From Terriglobus roseus (GTDB lineage: Bacteria; Acidobacteriota; Terriglobia; Terriglobales; Acidobacteriaceae), in contig NZ_LT629690.1 in NCBI RefSeq assembly GCF_900102185.1, forward strand, positions 4,650,001-4,714,000: DNA of 64,000 bases, given 5' to 3'. This document shows positions 49,340-57,258 of the stretch, one piece after another. How positions within the stretch are numbered: position 1 is the stretch's first letter; every line of letters begins with the position of its first letter. The translations under genes and the position numbers were made by a program. The notes beneath the pieces are model-generated. The model did no database searches and had not been told where the DNA came from. It worked only from the letters and a program-made list of their open reading frames with translations.

Positions 49340-50530
49340 TTAGGCGTTATAGGGCTGAACGCGCCGCGGGCCGGGGACAGCCACAGGCTGGGGCTTCATG
49401 TCGGCAGAGGATTCTGAGCGCAAGGCCTGCTTTTCCCGATAGAGCATCACATCGCTGCCATGCAGCAGCTCCTCCAGCGTCGCGTTTTGCCCACTCAGGG
49501 TGATGCAGCCAATGCTGGTGGTGATCGTGAAGACCACTTCGCTCATCGTCTTCAGCCGCAGGGACTCGATAGCCGCTTTAAGCCGCATGACCACTTCAGT
49601 AGCCTGGGCTTCGCTGCAGTCCGGCAGCAGAACAAAAAACTCATCGCCGCCCAGACGGGTGGCCAGATCGGTTACCCGCAGCGTCTTTTGCAGCGTCTGC
49701 GCCACAGCGCACAGGGAAGCATCTCCCGCTGCGTGCCCCAACCCATCGTTGATCTGCTTGAACTTGTCCACGTCCATCATCAACGCAGAGCATGGCAGGT
49801 CGCGGCGACGGATGCGTTCCAACTCCCGTGCCCCAAACACATCCAAAGCGCGCCGATTGAACAGTCCCGTCAGTGGATCGGTCATGGCCGACCGCTCCAG
49901 CTCCGCATGCATCCTCAGATTGCCAATCCACAGGTAGCTAAGCGCCAGCCCGGCAATGGTGATGATGCCGCTCCAGGAGAACCACGCATCCGGAATCTGA
50001 TACTTCCAGGCCAACGCCACGCGAACGAAATTGGGCAATGACTGCATGGCGAAACAGACAATGATCGCGGTCACTGCCGGACGGATCACTTCGTCTTTGT
50101 TTCGCAGGAGAAGGTCAATGCAGGCCAGATACATGACTGCAAGAATCGGCACCGCCTCAACCGTTCTCAGCACCACGTTCGGCTGCCACCACGTGTAGTA
50201 GGCGTAGTTCATCACTGTCGCTGCATTCAGCAGCAGCAACCACACCAGATAATCGCGCTTCTGACCGGTAGTCTTCGCAATCGCCCGGTTCGCCAGCGGT
50301 CCAAACATCAGGAACAGTGCGTTCCCGAACAGGATGCTGATCACATCCGAGATCATCCCGCGATACGCCTGCAGCCCAAGCCCCAGTCCCGCGCAGAAAT
50401 ACGCTGCCGCAAACCAAACGGAGCCCTTATCGCGGCGGTTTCTGGATTGGAAGTATGAGGACGCAAGAATGACGCCGCCCAAAAAGATGAGCAGGCCGGC
50501 CTGCACCGTGAATAACGTCCGTCGGTCCAT
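49340..50530 (-). CDS. Membrane diguanylate cyclase (GGDEF), second of a tandem pair
   Basis: A 396-residue homologue of the neighbouring gene with the same design: a multi-span membrane sensor at about 8-190, then a GGDEF domain (MTDPLTGLFNRRALD, ALMMDVDKFKQINDGLGH, RLGGDEFFVLL). The inhibitory site RVTD is correctly five residues before GGDEF, in contrast to the neighbour. It should produce c-di-GMP under feedback control. The two genes are on the same strand, 133 bp apart, and probably arose by duplication. Confidence 0.92.
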   Translation of the reverse strand: MDRRTLFTVQAGLLIFLGGVILASSYFQSRNRRDKGSVWFAAAYFCAGLGLGLQAYRGMISDVISILFGNALFLMFGPLANRAIAKTTGQKRDYLVWLLLLNAATVMNYAYYTWWQPNVVLRTVEAVPILAVMYLACIDLLLRNKDEVIRPAVTAIIVCFAMQSLPNFVRVALAWKYQIPDAWFSWSGIITIAGLALSYLWIGNLRMHAELERSAMTDPLTGLFNRRALDVFGARELERIRRRDLPCSALMMDVDKFKQINDGLGHAAGDASLCAVAQTLQKTLRVTDLATRLGGDEFFVLLPDCSEAQATEVVMRLKAAIESLRLKTMSEVVFTITTSIGCITLSGQNATLEELLHGSDVMLYREKQALRSESSADMKPQPVAVPGPRRVQPYNA

Positions 50531-50679
50531 GCGTTCGAAAGCGGCATGACACTGTCGTTACGAAGCGCGGGAACGCCGCCCCGAATGCAGACAGGCAGAG
50601 CGCCCAGTGTAGCACTTCAGTACAGTTCAATTCGCCGCAATTCCGTACATCCTTCCGGTAGCTTCAGTCCACGGAAGTG

Positions 50680-52164
50680 CTAATCCCGATTCAGGAAACA
50701 GCCCCACTCACTCAGAGCGACGGGTGCCGCACCACGGATGCTTAGCCGGATTTCATTTGCGTGGATTGGCGCCTCCAAGCGCACGATGCGGCAGTTGCCA
50801 ATGGCTTCTCCGGAAGCCACACGCACCCAAGGGCCACTGCCGTCACGCACCTCCAGAACGAACTCCCTAACGCGCTGCCCCAGCGAGATTTCTTCACGCA
50901 GACGGAACAGGTTCAACTCAGTCCGAGCAGCGAACTGTGCCGTAACGGTCGCCTCTGTCTTGCCATCAGGAACGCTCCAGAACGTATCCGGATTACCATC
51001 CACCAGCTTCGCAGGCGAATAACCCGCTGAACGCACATCCGACGCCGTCAGCTGCGCCCCGCGCAGCAAATTGGTGGCAAACATCTTCTGTACCCGCGCA
51101 GCAAACGCGTACAGAACATCGGCGTCCGCATCCGCAATCAACCCACGAGTGTCCGGCGGAATATTCAACAGCAAACCCGCTCCATGCCCCACAGACTTCT
51201 CATAAATGTTCAACAGCGCTTCAACCGACTTCGGCTTTTCCTCCGGGTGATAGAACCAACCCTTGCGGATCGACACGTCGCACTCCGCCGGAATCCATTC
51301 CTTGCCGTCAGCAGAACCCGCGCCCGAGAGCTTCGTGTCCACATCGCCAGGAACAGCAGTAGCGTCATGATGCTCACTCAGCAGGGTCACCGTGTTCCAG
51401 CAGTTCTCAGCAGCAATGCCGCGTTCGTTACCCACCCAGCGAATATCCGGCCCAGCATCGCTGAAGATCACCGCACCGGGCTGCAGCTTGCGCACCAGCG
51501 CCCAGGTGTTCGTCCAGTCGTAATAGGTGTGCTTGTCGATGGTCCGCTTCTCGCGCGCACCACCGTAGAAGCCATCGCCACCATTCGCGCCGTCGAACCA
51601 CACTTCAAAGATCGGCCCATAGTGCGTCAGCAGTTCTGTGATCTGTTGCCGATACGTCGTGATGTACTCCGGCTTGCCATAGTTGGCATTGTTCCGATCC
51701 CAAGGCGAAACATACACACCAAACTTCAGCCCATGCTTCTTCGCCGCAGCCGAGATGTCGCGGACAATGTCGCCCTTACCGCCCTGAAACTTGCTCTTAC
51801 TAATGTTGTGATCGGTTGATTTCGTAGGCCACAGGCAGAAGCCGTCATGGTGCTTGCAGGTCAGAATCACACCCTTAATACCGCCCTGCTTCAGCGTCAG
51901 CACAATACTGTCCGCATTGAACTCGGTCGGGTTAAAGATGTTGGGATCCTCATCCCCCAACCCCCACTCACGCCCGGTAAAGGTGTTCACAGTGAAGTGT
52001 AGGAAAGCAGTAGTCCCCATACGCTGCCAGCTGAGTTGCCGCAGCGAAGGCGTCGGGCCAAACTTGGCAGGCGCACCTGTGCCTTTGGTCTGCGCTGCGG
52101 CTGTTATGCCGGTTGCCAATGCACTGCCTACAAACGTCCGACGTGAAAGTTTCATGGCTCCCAT
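50680..52164 (-). CDS. GH29 alpha-L-fucosidase with C-terminal carbohydrate-binding domain
   Basis: From ATG 52164 (another ATG at 52155 is possible) the protein has 494 residues with a Tat-type leader (KLSRRTFVGSALATGITAAA). The catalytic domain (about 35-365) has the GH29 pattern: FTVNTFTGREWGLGDEDPNIFNPTEF, CKHHDGFCLWPTKSTDHN, and the nucleophile Asp in EVWFDGANGGDG. A beta-sandwich resembling F5/8C/CBM32 follows at about 375-494. It would release alpha-L-fucose from extracellular glycans. The frame remains open far upstream into a frameshifted TonB-domain gene; that part is not the same protein. Confidence 0.92.
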   Translation of the reverse strand: MGAMKLSRRTFVGSALATGITAAAQTKGTGAPAKFGPTPSLRQLSWQRMGTTAFLHFTVNTFTGREWGLGDEDPNIFNPTEFNADSIVLTLKQGGIKGVILTCKHHDGFCLWPTKSTDHNISKSKFQGGKGDIVRDISAAAKKHGLKFGVYVSPWDRNNANYGKPEYITTYRQQITELLTHYGPIFEVWFDGANGGDGFYGGAREKRTIDKHTYYDWTNTWALVRKLQPGAVIFSDAGPDIRWVGNERGIAAENCWNTVTLLSEHHDATAVPGDVDTKLSGAGSADGKEWIPAECDVSIRKGWFYHPEEKPKSVEALLNIYEKSVGHGAGLLLNIPPDTRGLIADADADVLYAFAARVQKMFATNLLRGAQLTASDVRSAGYSPAKLVDGNPDTFWSVPDGKTEATVTAQFAARTELNLFRLREEISLGQRVREFVLEVRDGSGPWVRVASGEAIGNCRIVRLEAPIHANEIRLSIRGAAPVALSEWGCFLNRD

Positions 52165-52177
52165 CGTATGACAGCGG

Positions 52178-52665
52178 CTAGAAGATGCCGAGGAAGCGCT
52201 TGCGAATCTTCTTGCCTGCCGGGTCTGCGCTTGTATAGAGAGGAAGCGTTGTCGCCGTAATGGAATAGTGCAGTGGCGTGATCGTAGTTCGCTTGATATC
52301 CGCACCCAGCATGTCTCCGTGAAAATCTGGGGGAATCTGCTCTCGCATGGCAAGATTACTGAGAGCAGGCAGGTGCGGCTTCCTCCATACTCGTTCGCCT
52401 GAAGTCCCTTCACAAACGACAGAACGTTTTCGCGCAACATCTCTGGCCCACGCCAAACTTCTGCCGTTTCAACCATTCCGTCTTTGGCAAATTCCACCCG
52501 TACGATGACCAGACCGGTGACGTGGGCGGCGCGAGCGATTGGCGGATAAGTGATCGTAGTGGTCTCTTTCACACCGCTAACGCCGCAGGGCGGCACCTGC
52601 GCAAGAAGGTTCGCACCGCCGCAAAGCAGCATTGCACCGAGACAGACTTGCGCGGGCATACTCAC
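52178..52665 (-). pseudogene. Frameshifted TonB C-terminal-domain protein
   Basis: From ATG 52665: a signal peptide (CLGAMLLCGGANLLAQ), then a TonB-C-like domain (ITYPPIARAAHVTGLVIVRVEFAKDGMVETAEVWRGPEML). After SRTCLLSV the frame fails. One base added near 52352 restores LAMREQIPPDFHGDMLGADIKR and carries the protein to its own stop at 52178 with the ending RKRFLGIF. The uncorrected frame runs on into the fucosidase gene. It is either a real one-base deletion or a sequencing error. Confidence 0.7.
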
Positions 52666-52683
52666 TGCTAGACTTTATAGGTC

Positions 52684-55371
52684 ATGCAATACCGTTCCGG
52701 AAGCCAGATTCGCGAAGATTTTCTGCGGTTTTTTGAGGGCAAGGGCCATCGCCGCATCCACTCGTCGTCGCTCGTGCCGCACAACGACCCCACGCTGCTC
52801 TTTGCCAACGCGGGTATGAACCAGTTCAAGGACGTCTTCCTTGGCTCGGACGTGCGCACTTATTCGCGCGCCACCACCTCGCAGAAGTGCGTCCGCGCGG
52901 GCGGCAAGCATAACGACTTGGAAAACGTCGGCTTCACGCGTCGCCATCACACCTTCTTTGAAATGCTGGGCAACTTCAGCTTCGGCGACTACTTCAAGAA
53001 AGACGCCATCGCCTTCGCGTGGGAACTGCTCACCTCGCCCGACTGGTTCGGCATCGACAAGGACAAGCTCTACGTCACCATCTTCGAAGGCGACGCGCAG
53101 ACCCCGCGCGACGACGAAGCGGAGCAGTTCTGGATCGAAGCGGGCGTGCCGAAGAGCCGCATCTATGAACTGGGCGCGAAGGACAACTTCTGGCAGATGG
53201 GCGAAACCGGCCCCTGCGGCCCCTGCTCTGAGATCTATTACGACCTCGGCCTCGCAGCCAGCGAAACCGGCGAAGACAAGCCCTTCGGCGAAGACGACCA
53301 GCGCTACATGGAGATCTGGAACCTCGTCTTCATGCAGTTCGACCGTCACATCACACCGGGAGGCCTCCCGGAACTCACGCCGCTGCCAAAGCCCTCCATT
53401 GATACGGGCATGGGCCTCGAGCGTATCTCCTGCGTTCTGCAGGGCAAGCTCTCCAACTATCAGAGCGATCTGTTTGTTCCGTTGATCGATGCTGCGATTC
53501 GTCTGACTGGCTTCTCTGCGATGAACGCGGAGGAAGGGTCTGTCAGCGATGCAAAGGGCGCGGCCTCACTTCGCATCATCGCAGACCACGCACGCGCAGC
53601 AACGTTCCTCATCGCCGATGGCATTCAGCCTGCGAACGAAGGCCGCGGTTATGTGCTGCGCAAAATCCTTCGTCGCGGCATCCGTCACGGACGTCTGCTC
53701 GGTCAGGATCAGCCCTTCATGCACGAGATGGTGCACGCCGTCGTCGCCGAGATGAAGGTTGCCTATCCCGAGCTGCTGGATGCGGAAGATCGCGTAGCGA
53801 AGACGGTTCTACAGGAAGAGCAGCAGTTCGCACGCACACTGCAGCTTGGCCTCGCACGCATGACCAATGAAGTTTTGCAGGATGGCGCGCAGGCATTCTC
53901 GCTGTACGAAACCTTCGGCATGCCGCTGGACTTCATGACCGATGCCGCACGTGACGCGGGCATCGAGTTCGATATGGTCGGCTTCGAGCGCGCCAAGGAA
54001 GAAGAGCAAAAGCGCGCCCGTGCCTCATGGAAGGGCGGCTCGCAGAAGACCGCCTCCCCTGCCTTCGCATCGCTCGATAAGACAGACTTCGTCGGTTACA
54101 CCGGCCTCCGCGCCGATAGCGCAGAAGTCATCGCGCTTGTGAAAGATGGCGTCGGCGTACAGGTTCTTCAGCCCGGCGATACAGGCGAGGTAGTTCTCGA
54201 CCGCACATCCTTCTACGCAGACAGCGGTGGTCAGGTGGGCGACACCGGCTGGCTCTTCCCAACCGATCACACCTCCACCATCGCGGAAGTGCACGGCTGC
54301 ACCAAGCCCGTTGCGGGTGTCTTCGCGCACAAGGTCACGGTCAAGCGCCCCATCGCTGTGGGCGACAAGGTCGATGCAGTGGTCGATGGTGCAGAACGCA
54401 CCGCCACCACCCGCAACCACACCGGCACCCACTTGATTCAGGCTGCATTGCGAGAGGTGCTGGGCACGCACGTGAAGCAGGCCGGATCGCTCAACAATCG
54501 CAATCGTCTTCGCTTTGACTTCTCGCACTTCGCCCAGGTGGCGGACGAAGAGTTGCAGGAGATTGAAGACATCGTGAACCAGCAGGTGCTCGCGAACACC
54601 AAGGTGGAAACCTTTGTAGACGTTCCCATCGACGTCGCGATCAATGAGTACAAGGCGACTGCGCTCTTCGGTGAAAAGTACGGTGACAAGGTACGCGTCG
54701 TTAAGATCGGCGACTTCTCCACCGAACTCTGCGGCGGTACGCACACCCTCGCCACCGGCGAAATCGGTTTGTTGAAGCTCACCGGCGAATCGTCGGTAAG
54801 CAGCGGCATCCGTCGTGTGGAAGCCATCACCGGAACCGGTTCGTTGTCTGAGTTCCGCAAGGGCTTCGCTCTGGCGAAGATGGCGTCAACGCTCGTCGGC
54901 GCAAACGATCCCGAAGGCTTCCAGGCAAAGCTCTCCGCTCAGGAAGAAGAGTTGAAGAAGCTTCGCCGCGAACTCGATCAGGCGCGCATGAAGTCGGCTT
55001 CGGCATCCACGGAGAACGCCGCGGAATCTGCGGTCGAAGTGAAGGGCATCAAGGTGCTCGCGCAGAAGGTCAGCGGCCTCGACCGCAACCAGATGCGTAC
55101 GCTCGTTGACACACTGCGCACGCGCCTCGGCTCCGGTGTCGTCGTCCTCGGCGCAGCCACAGAAGATGGCAAGGTTGCACTGATCGCTGGCGTAACCAAG
55201 GACCTCACAGGCAAGGTGCAGGCAGGCAAGGTCGTCGGCGCAGTCGCAGCCAAAGTTGGCGGCAAGGGCGGCGGACGTCCAGACCTCGCAGAAGCAGGCG
55301 GCACCGACCCATCGCAGCTTGATGCGGCGTTGGCCTCCGTGCCGGATACCGTAGGGGGCCTCATCGCTTAA
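52684..55371 (+). CDS. alaS: Alanyl-tRNA synthetase
   Basis: An 895-residue AlaRS of normal length. Class II catalytic core at about 1-250: [72 protein letters not shown]. The editing domain has the zinc site [11 protein letters not shown] with [15 protein letters not shown]-terminal coiled coil and C-Ala domain with [12 protein letters not shown] close the protein. It charges tRNA-Ala and clears mischarged Ser/Gly. Essential housekeeping gene, probably followed by its own short transcript end. Confidence 0.97.
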   Translation: MQYRSGSQIREDFLRFFEGKGHRRIHSSSLVPHNDPTLLFANAGMNQFKDVFLGSDVRTYSRATTSQKCVRAGGKHNDLENVGFTRRHHTFFEMLGNFSFGDYFKKDAIAFAWELLTSPDWFGIDKDKLYVTIFEGDAQTPRDDEAEQFWIEAGVPKSRIYELGAKDNFWQMGETGPCGPCSEIYYDLGLAASETGEDKPFGEDDQRYMEIWNLVFMQFDRHITPGGLPELTPLPKPSIDTGMGLERISCVLQGKLSNYQSDLFVPLIDAAIRLTGFSAMNAEEGSVSDAKGAASLRIIADHARAATFLIADGIQPANEGRGYVLRKILRRGIRHGRLLGQDQPFMHEMVHAVVAEMKVAYPELLDAEDRVAKTVLQEEQQFARTLQLGLARMTNEVLQDGAQAFSLYETFGMPLDFMTDAARDAGIEFDMVGFERAKEEEQKRARASWKGGSQKTASPAFASLDKTDFVGYTGLRADSAEVIALVKDGVGVQVLQPGDTGEVVLDRTSFYADSGGQVGDTGWLFPTDHTSTIAEVHGCTKPVAGVFAHKVTVKRPIAVGDKVDAVVDGAERTATTRNHTGTHLIQAALREVLGTHVKQAGSLNNRNRLRFDFSHFAQVADEELQEIEDIVNQQVLANTKVETFVDVPIDVAINEYKATALFGEKYGDKVRVVKIGDFSTELCGGTHTLATGEIGLLKLTGESSVSSGIRRVEAITGTGSLSEFRKGFALAKMASTLVGANDPEGFQAKLSAQEEELKKLRRELDQARMKSASASTENAAESAVEVKGIKVLAQKVSGLDRNQMRTLVDTLRTRLGSGVVVLGAATEDGKVALIAGVTKDLTGKVQAGKVVGAVAAKVGGKGGGRPDLAEAGGTDPSQLDAALASVPDTVGGLIA

Positions 55372-55418
55372 GTGTTCCCTCTGTAACAGGGGAGCGGTAT
55401 CGTATCGGCGGAGGTTTT

Positions 55419-55751
55419 ATGGCAGGCAAGTTTGTTCTGAAACCAACATCGTCCGGCGGCTACCGCTTCAACCTGAAGGCAGGTAACGGCGAAACCATCC
55501 TCACGAGCCAGAACTACTCATCCAAAGAAGGCGCCCAACACGGCATTGAGTCCGTAAGGGAAAATGCTCCCAACGATGAACGTTATGACCGCCTGACGAA
55601 CAAGGCCGGTGAGCCGTATTTCAATCTGAAGGCGGCTAACGGGCAGATTATCGGAAACAGCGAGGGCTACAGTTCCACCTCAGCGCGTGACCACGGCATC
55701 GAGTCTGTAAAGACCAACGCTCCCGCGGCAACAGTGGCGGAAGAGAACTAA
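55419..55751 (+). CDS. DUF1508 protein, two tandem repeats (YegP-like)
   Basis: 110 residues with GGAGG before the ATG. Two copies of a roughly 50-residue beta-beta-beta-alpha unit: FVLKPTSSGGYRFNLKAGNGETILTSQNYSSKEGAQHGIESV, and YFNLKAANGQIIGNSEGYSSTSARDHGIESVKTNA. This is the DUF1508/YegP architecture; function unknown. A Gln/Glu-rich tail follows. Confidence 0.9.
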   Translation: MAGKFVLKPTSSGGYRFNLKAGNGETILTSQNYSSKEGAQHGIESVRENAPNDERYDRLTNKAGEPYFNLKAANGQIIGNSEGYSSTSARDHGIESVKTNAPAATVAEEN

Positions 55752-55772
55752 GCGCGCTGGGTGCGTTCGCAT

Positions 55773-55815
55773 GACAGACCTCGCCATCCGGCGAGGCGAG
55801 GCCGAAGTCTGTCAA
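55773..55815. other. Hairpin after the DUF1508 gene
   Basis: TGACAGAC (55773-55780) pairs with GTCTGTCA (55808-55815), with inner CTCGCC/GGCGAG. An eleven-base stretch is unpaired on one side. No T tract directly follows. Confidence 0.5.
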
Positions 55816-55882
55816 GCCCTGGAATCATTCAACTAAAACAAAATAAAGGAAATAGAGTTGGCGTGATATTTCCGCCAAACCT

Positions 55883-56051
55883 CTAAAATAGAGATAGAGC
55901 AAAAGAGCAGGGCCGCAGCGATGCGGCCCTAACTCGTTTAGAAAGACGATTTTGCCACTAACCTCAATGGATAGACGATTTTACAGCCGCTAAAAACCTA
56001 ACCCCAATAGAAAGAAGATTTTAGAAAAACAGGGGGGGAGGGGGGTACCCC
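55883..56051. repeat. Composite intergenic repeat, copy B (three 13-mers plus G tract)
   Basis: GAAAGACGATTTT at 55941-55953, a one-mismatch copy at 55970-55982 (GATAGACGATTTT) and another at 56010-56022 (GAAAGAAGATTTT), with start-to-start distances 29 and 40 bp, identical to copy A. Nine bases later, G7-A-G6 (56032-56045) leads into TACCCC. A CTAAAATA box lies at 55883-55890, 58 bp before the first 13-mer. The linkers are also alike (CTAACCTCAAT between units 1 and 2). A GGGCCGCA-GCGA-TGCGGCCC hairpin (55910-55929) sits between the box and the first unit and is not in copy A. Confidence 0.8.
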
Positions 56052-56094
56052 TGCGATACCAAATCCACAAATCGCAGATTCCCGTTGCTGTGGC

Positions 56095-56358
56095 CTAAAA
56101 GCAGCGCGCCGAAAACGCACGGCAACTGCAAGCGTTCTTGTCAGCGCAGCAGCCATCCGCAAACTCTTCCGGTCGAAGTTCCACATGGCAGACAGAGCAA
56201 AGCGATACATGCTTGTGCAGAACCGCATCGTGCATCTTGTGGCCCACATCGGTGATCTTGTGCCCGGCATTGTGCATACCGTGCTTCAGCGCGGACATCA
56301 CATCGTGCAGCGAAGTGTGGTGCGGATTGTGTGTTCCATGAATGTTGGTGTCGGGCAT
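56095..56358 (-). CDS. Small His/Cys-rich protein, possible metal binder (87 aa)
   Basis: A GGAGG eight bases upstream supports ATG 56358. The first half is His-rich and helical (TNIHGTHNPHHTSLHDVMSALKHGMHNAGHKITDVGHKMHD). The last 36 residues hold seven cysteines (SLCSVCHVELRPEEFADGCCADKNACSCRAFSARCF). There is no signal peptide or membrane segment. This is suited to zinc, copper or nickel binding. No known family recognised. It borders composite repeat B. Confidence 0.6.
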   Translation of the reverse strand: MPDTNIHGTHNPHHTSLHDVMSALKHGMHNAGHKITDVGHKMHDAVLHKHVSLCSVCHVELRPEEFADGCCADKNACSCRAFSARCF

Positions 56359-56480
56359 CTCACTGCCTCCCAGGCCTTAGCCTCAACGCCTATGTTGTAT
56401 TCCCACCGCAATAGTTTTGGCTACTGGTTTGTGATAGCGCACGGTTGCGGTGTGCGGCAAGCGTCACTACAGTGGAAGCC

Positions 56481-57134
56481 ATGCTGGATGTCCACCCTCC
56501 CCACACACCCGCACACGGCGTAGGCGATTTCTTTCTGCACCTGTTCACCATCACCGTAGGCTTGCTGATCGCCGTCGGAATTGAGGGAATGGTGACACGC
56601 CACGAGCACAAGAAGCTAGCCGAAGAAGCGCGCGAGACGTTGACGGCGGAAATCCGCCACAACATGGCAAATACAGATGACGCGGTGCGCGACATCGCCG
56701 CCCAGCAAGACCGTATGAAGAAGAACCTGGACACGCTGGAGAAGATCCAGACCGCCCCGAAAGGAGCGGCCGCGGACAACGCCGATATCAATGCCGCCTA
56801 CGGTTCCACTGGTCTGGAGAAGACAGCCTGGCGCACCGCCCAGGCCACCGGAGCCCTAAGCTACATGCCCTACGAAGAAGCCCAGCGCTTCAGCGGCATC
56901 TATGACGAGGTTGATAACTTCGAGACCGCGCAGAAAGCCCTCATCGAGGATGAGGCACAATTCTTCGGCGCACTCGCCAGCCATCCCATCGTGAACGGCC
57001 ACATCACCAAAGAGGGTGCCGACGCCATGGCCGAACGCTTCGGATTTGGCAGGGCCACCTTCTCAACCTGCACATCGCCGCCCGCGTATTGCAGGAACAT
57101 GAACGTGCCTTTTTGGAACATCGCGCGCCGTTGA
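56481..57134 (+). CDS. Membrane-anchored coiled-coil protein, C-terminus altered by a frameshift
   Basis: From ATG 56481 the protein has a membrane helix near the N-terminus (FFLHLFTITVGLLIAVGIEG, about 15-34), then a long charged helical region (about 40-90) and a globular helical end. At about 57051 the frame appears shifted. One added base after GGATTTGGC would restore GHLLNLHIAARVLQEHERAF and carry the protein to a stop at 57161-57163, whereas the present frame ends in unrelated Ser/Thr/Pro residues. It is either a real deletion or a sequencing error. Function unknown. Confidence 0.65.
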   Translation: MLDVHPPHTPAHGVGDFFLHLFTITVGLLIAVGIEGMVTRHEHKKLAEEARETLTAEIRHNMANTDDAVRDIAAQQDRMKKNLDTLEKIQTAPKGAAADNADINAAYGSTGLEKTAWRTAQATGALSYMPYEEAQRFSGIYDEVDNFETAQKALIEDEAQFFGALASHPIVNGHITKEGADAMAERFGFGRATFSTCTSPPAYCRNMNVPFWNIARR

Positions 57135-57258
57135 ACCATATGTCAGAAAAGATAGGGAATTAGCGCGCAAGCGTCGGTCTGAGACGGTAATCACGGAAGC
57201 TACCCCGTTGGCTTTCGTCCCCAAAACAGCCGGGTGACCTCGATACACTGAAGCCGGT

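Noticed and set aside
52165-52665. N-terminal extension of the fucosidase to 661 residues
   Set aside because: It is the frame of a separate TonB-domain gene continuing after a one-base frameshift; the fucosidase has its own Tat leader from 52164.
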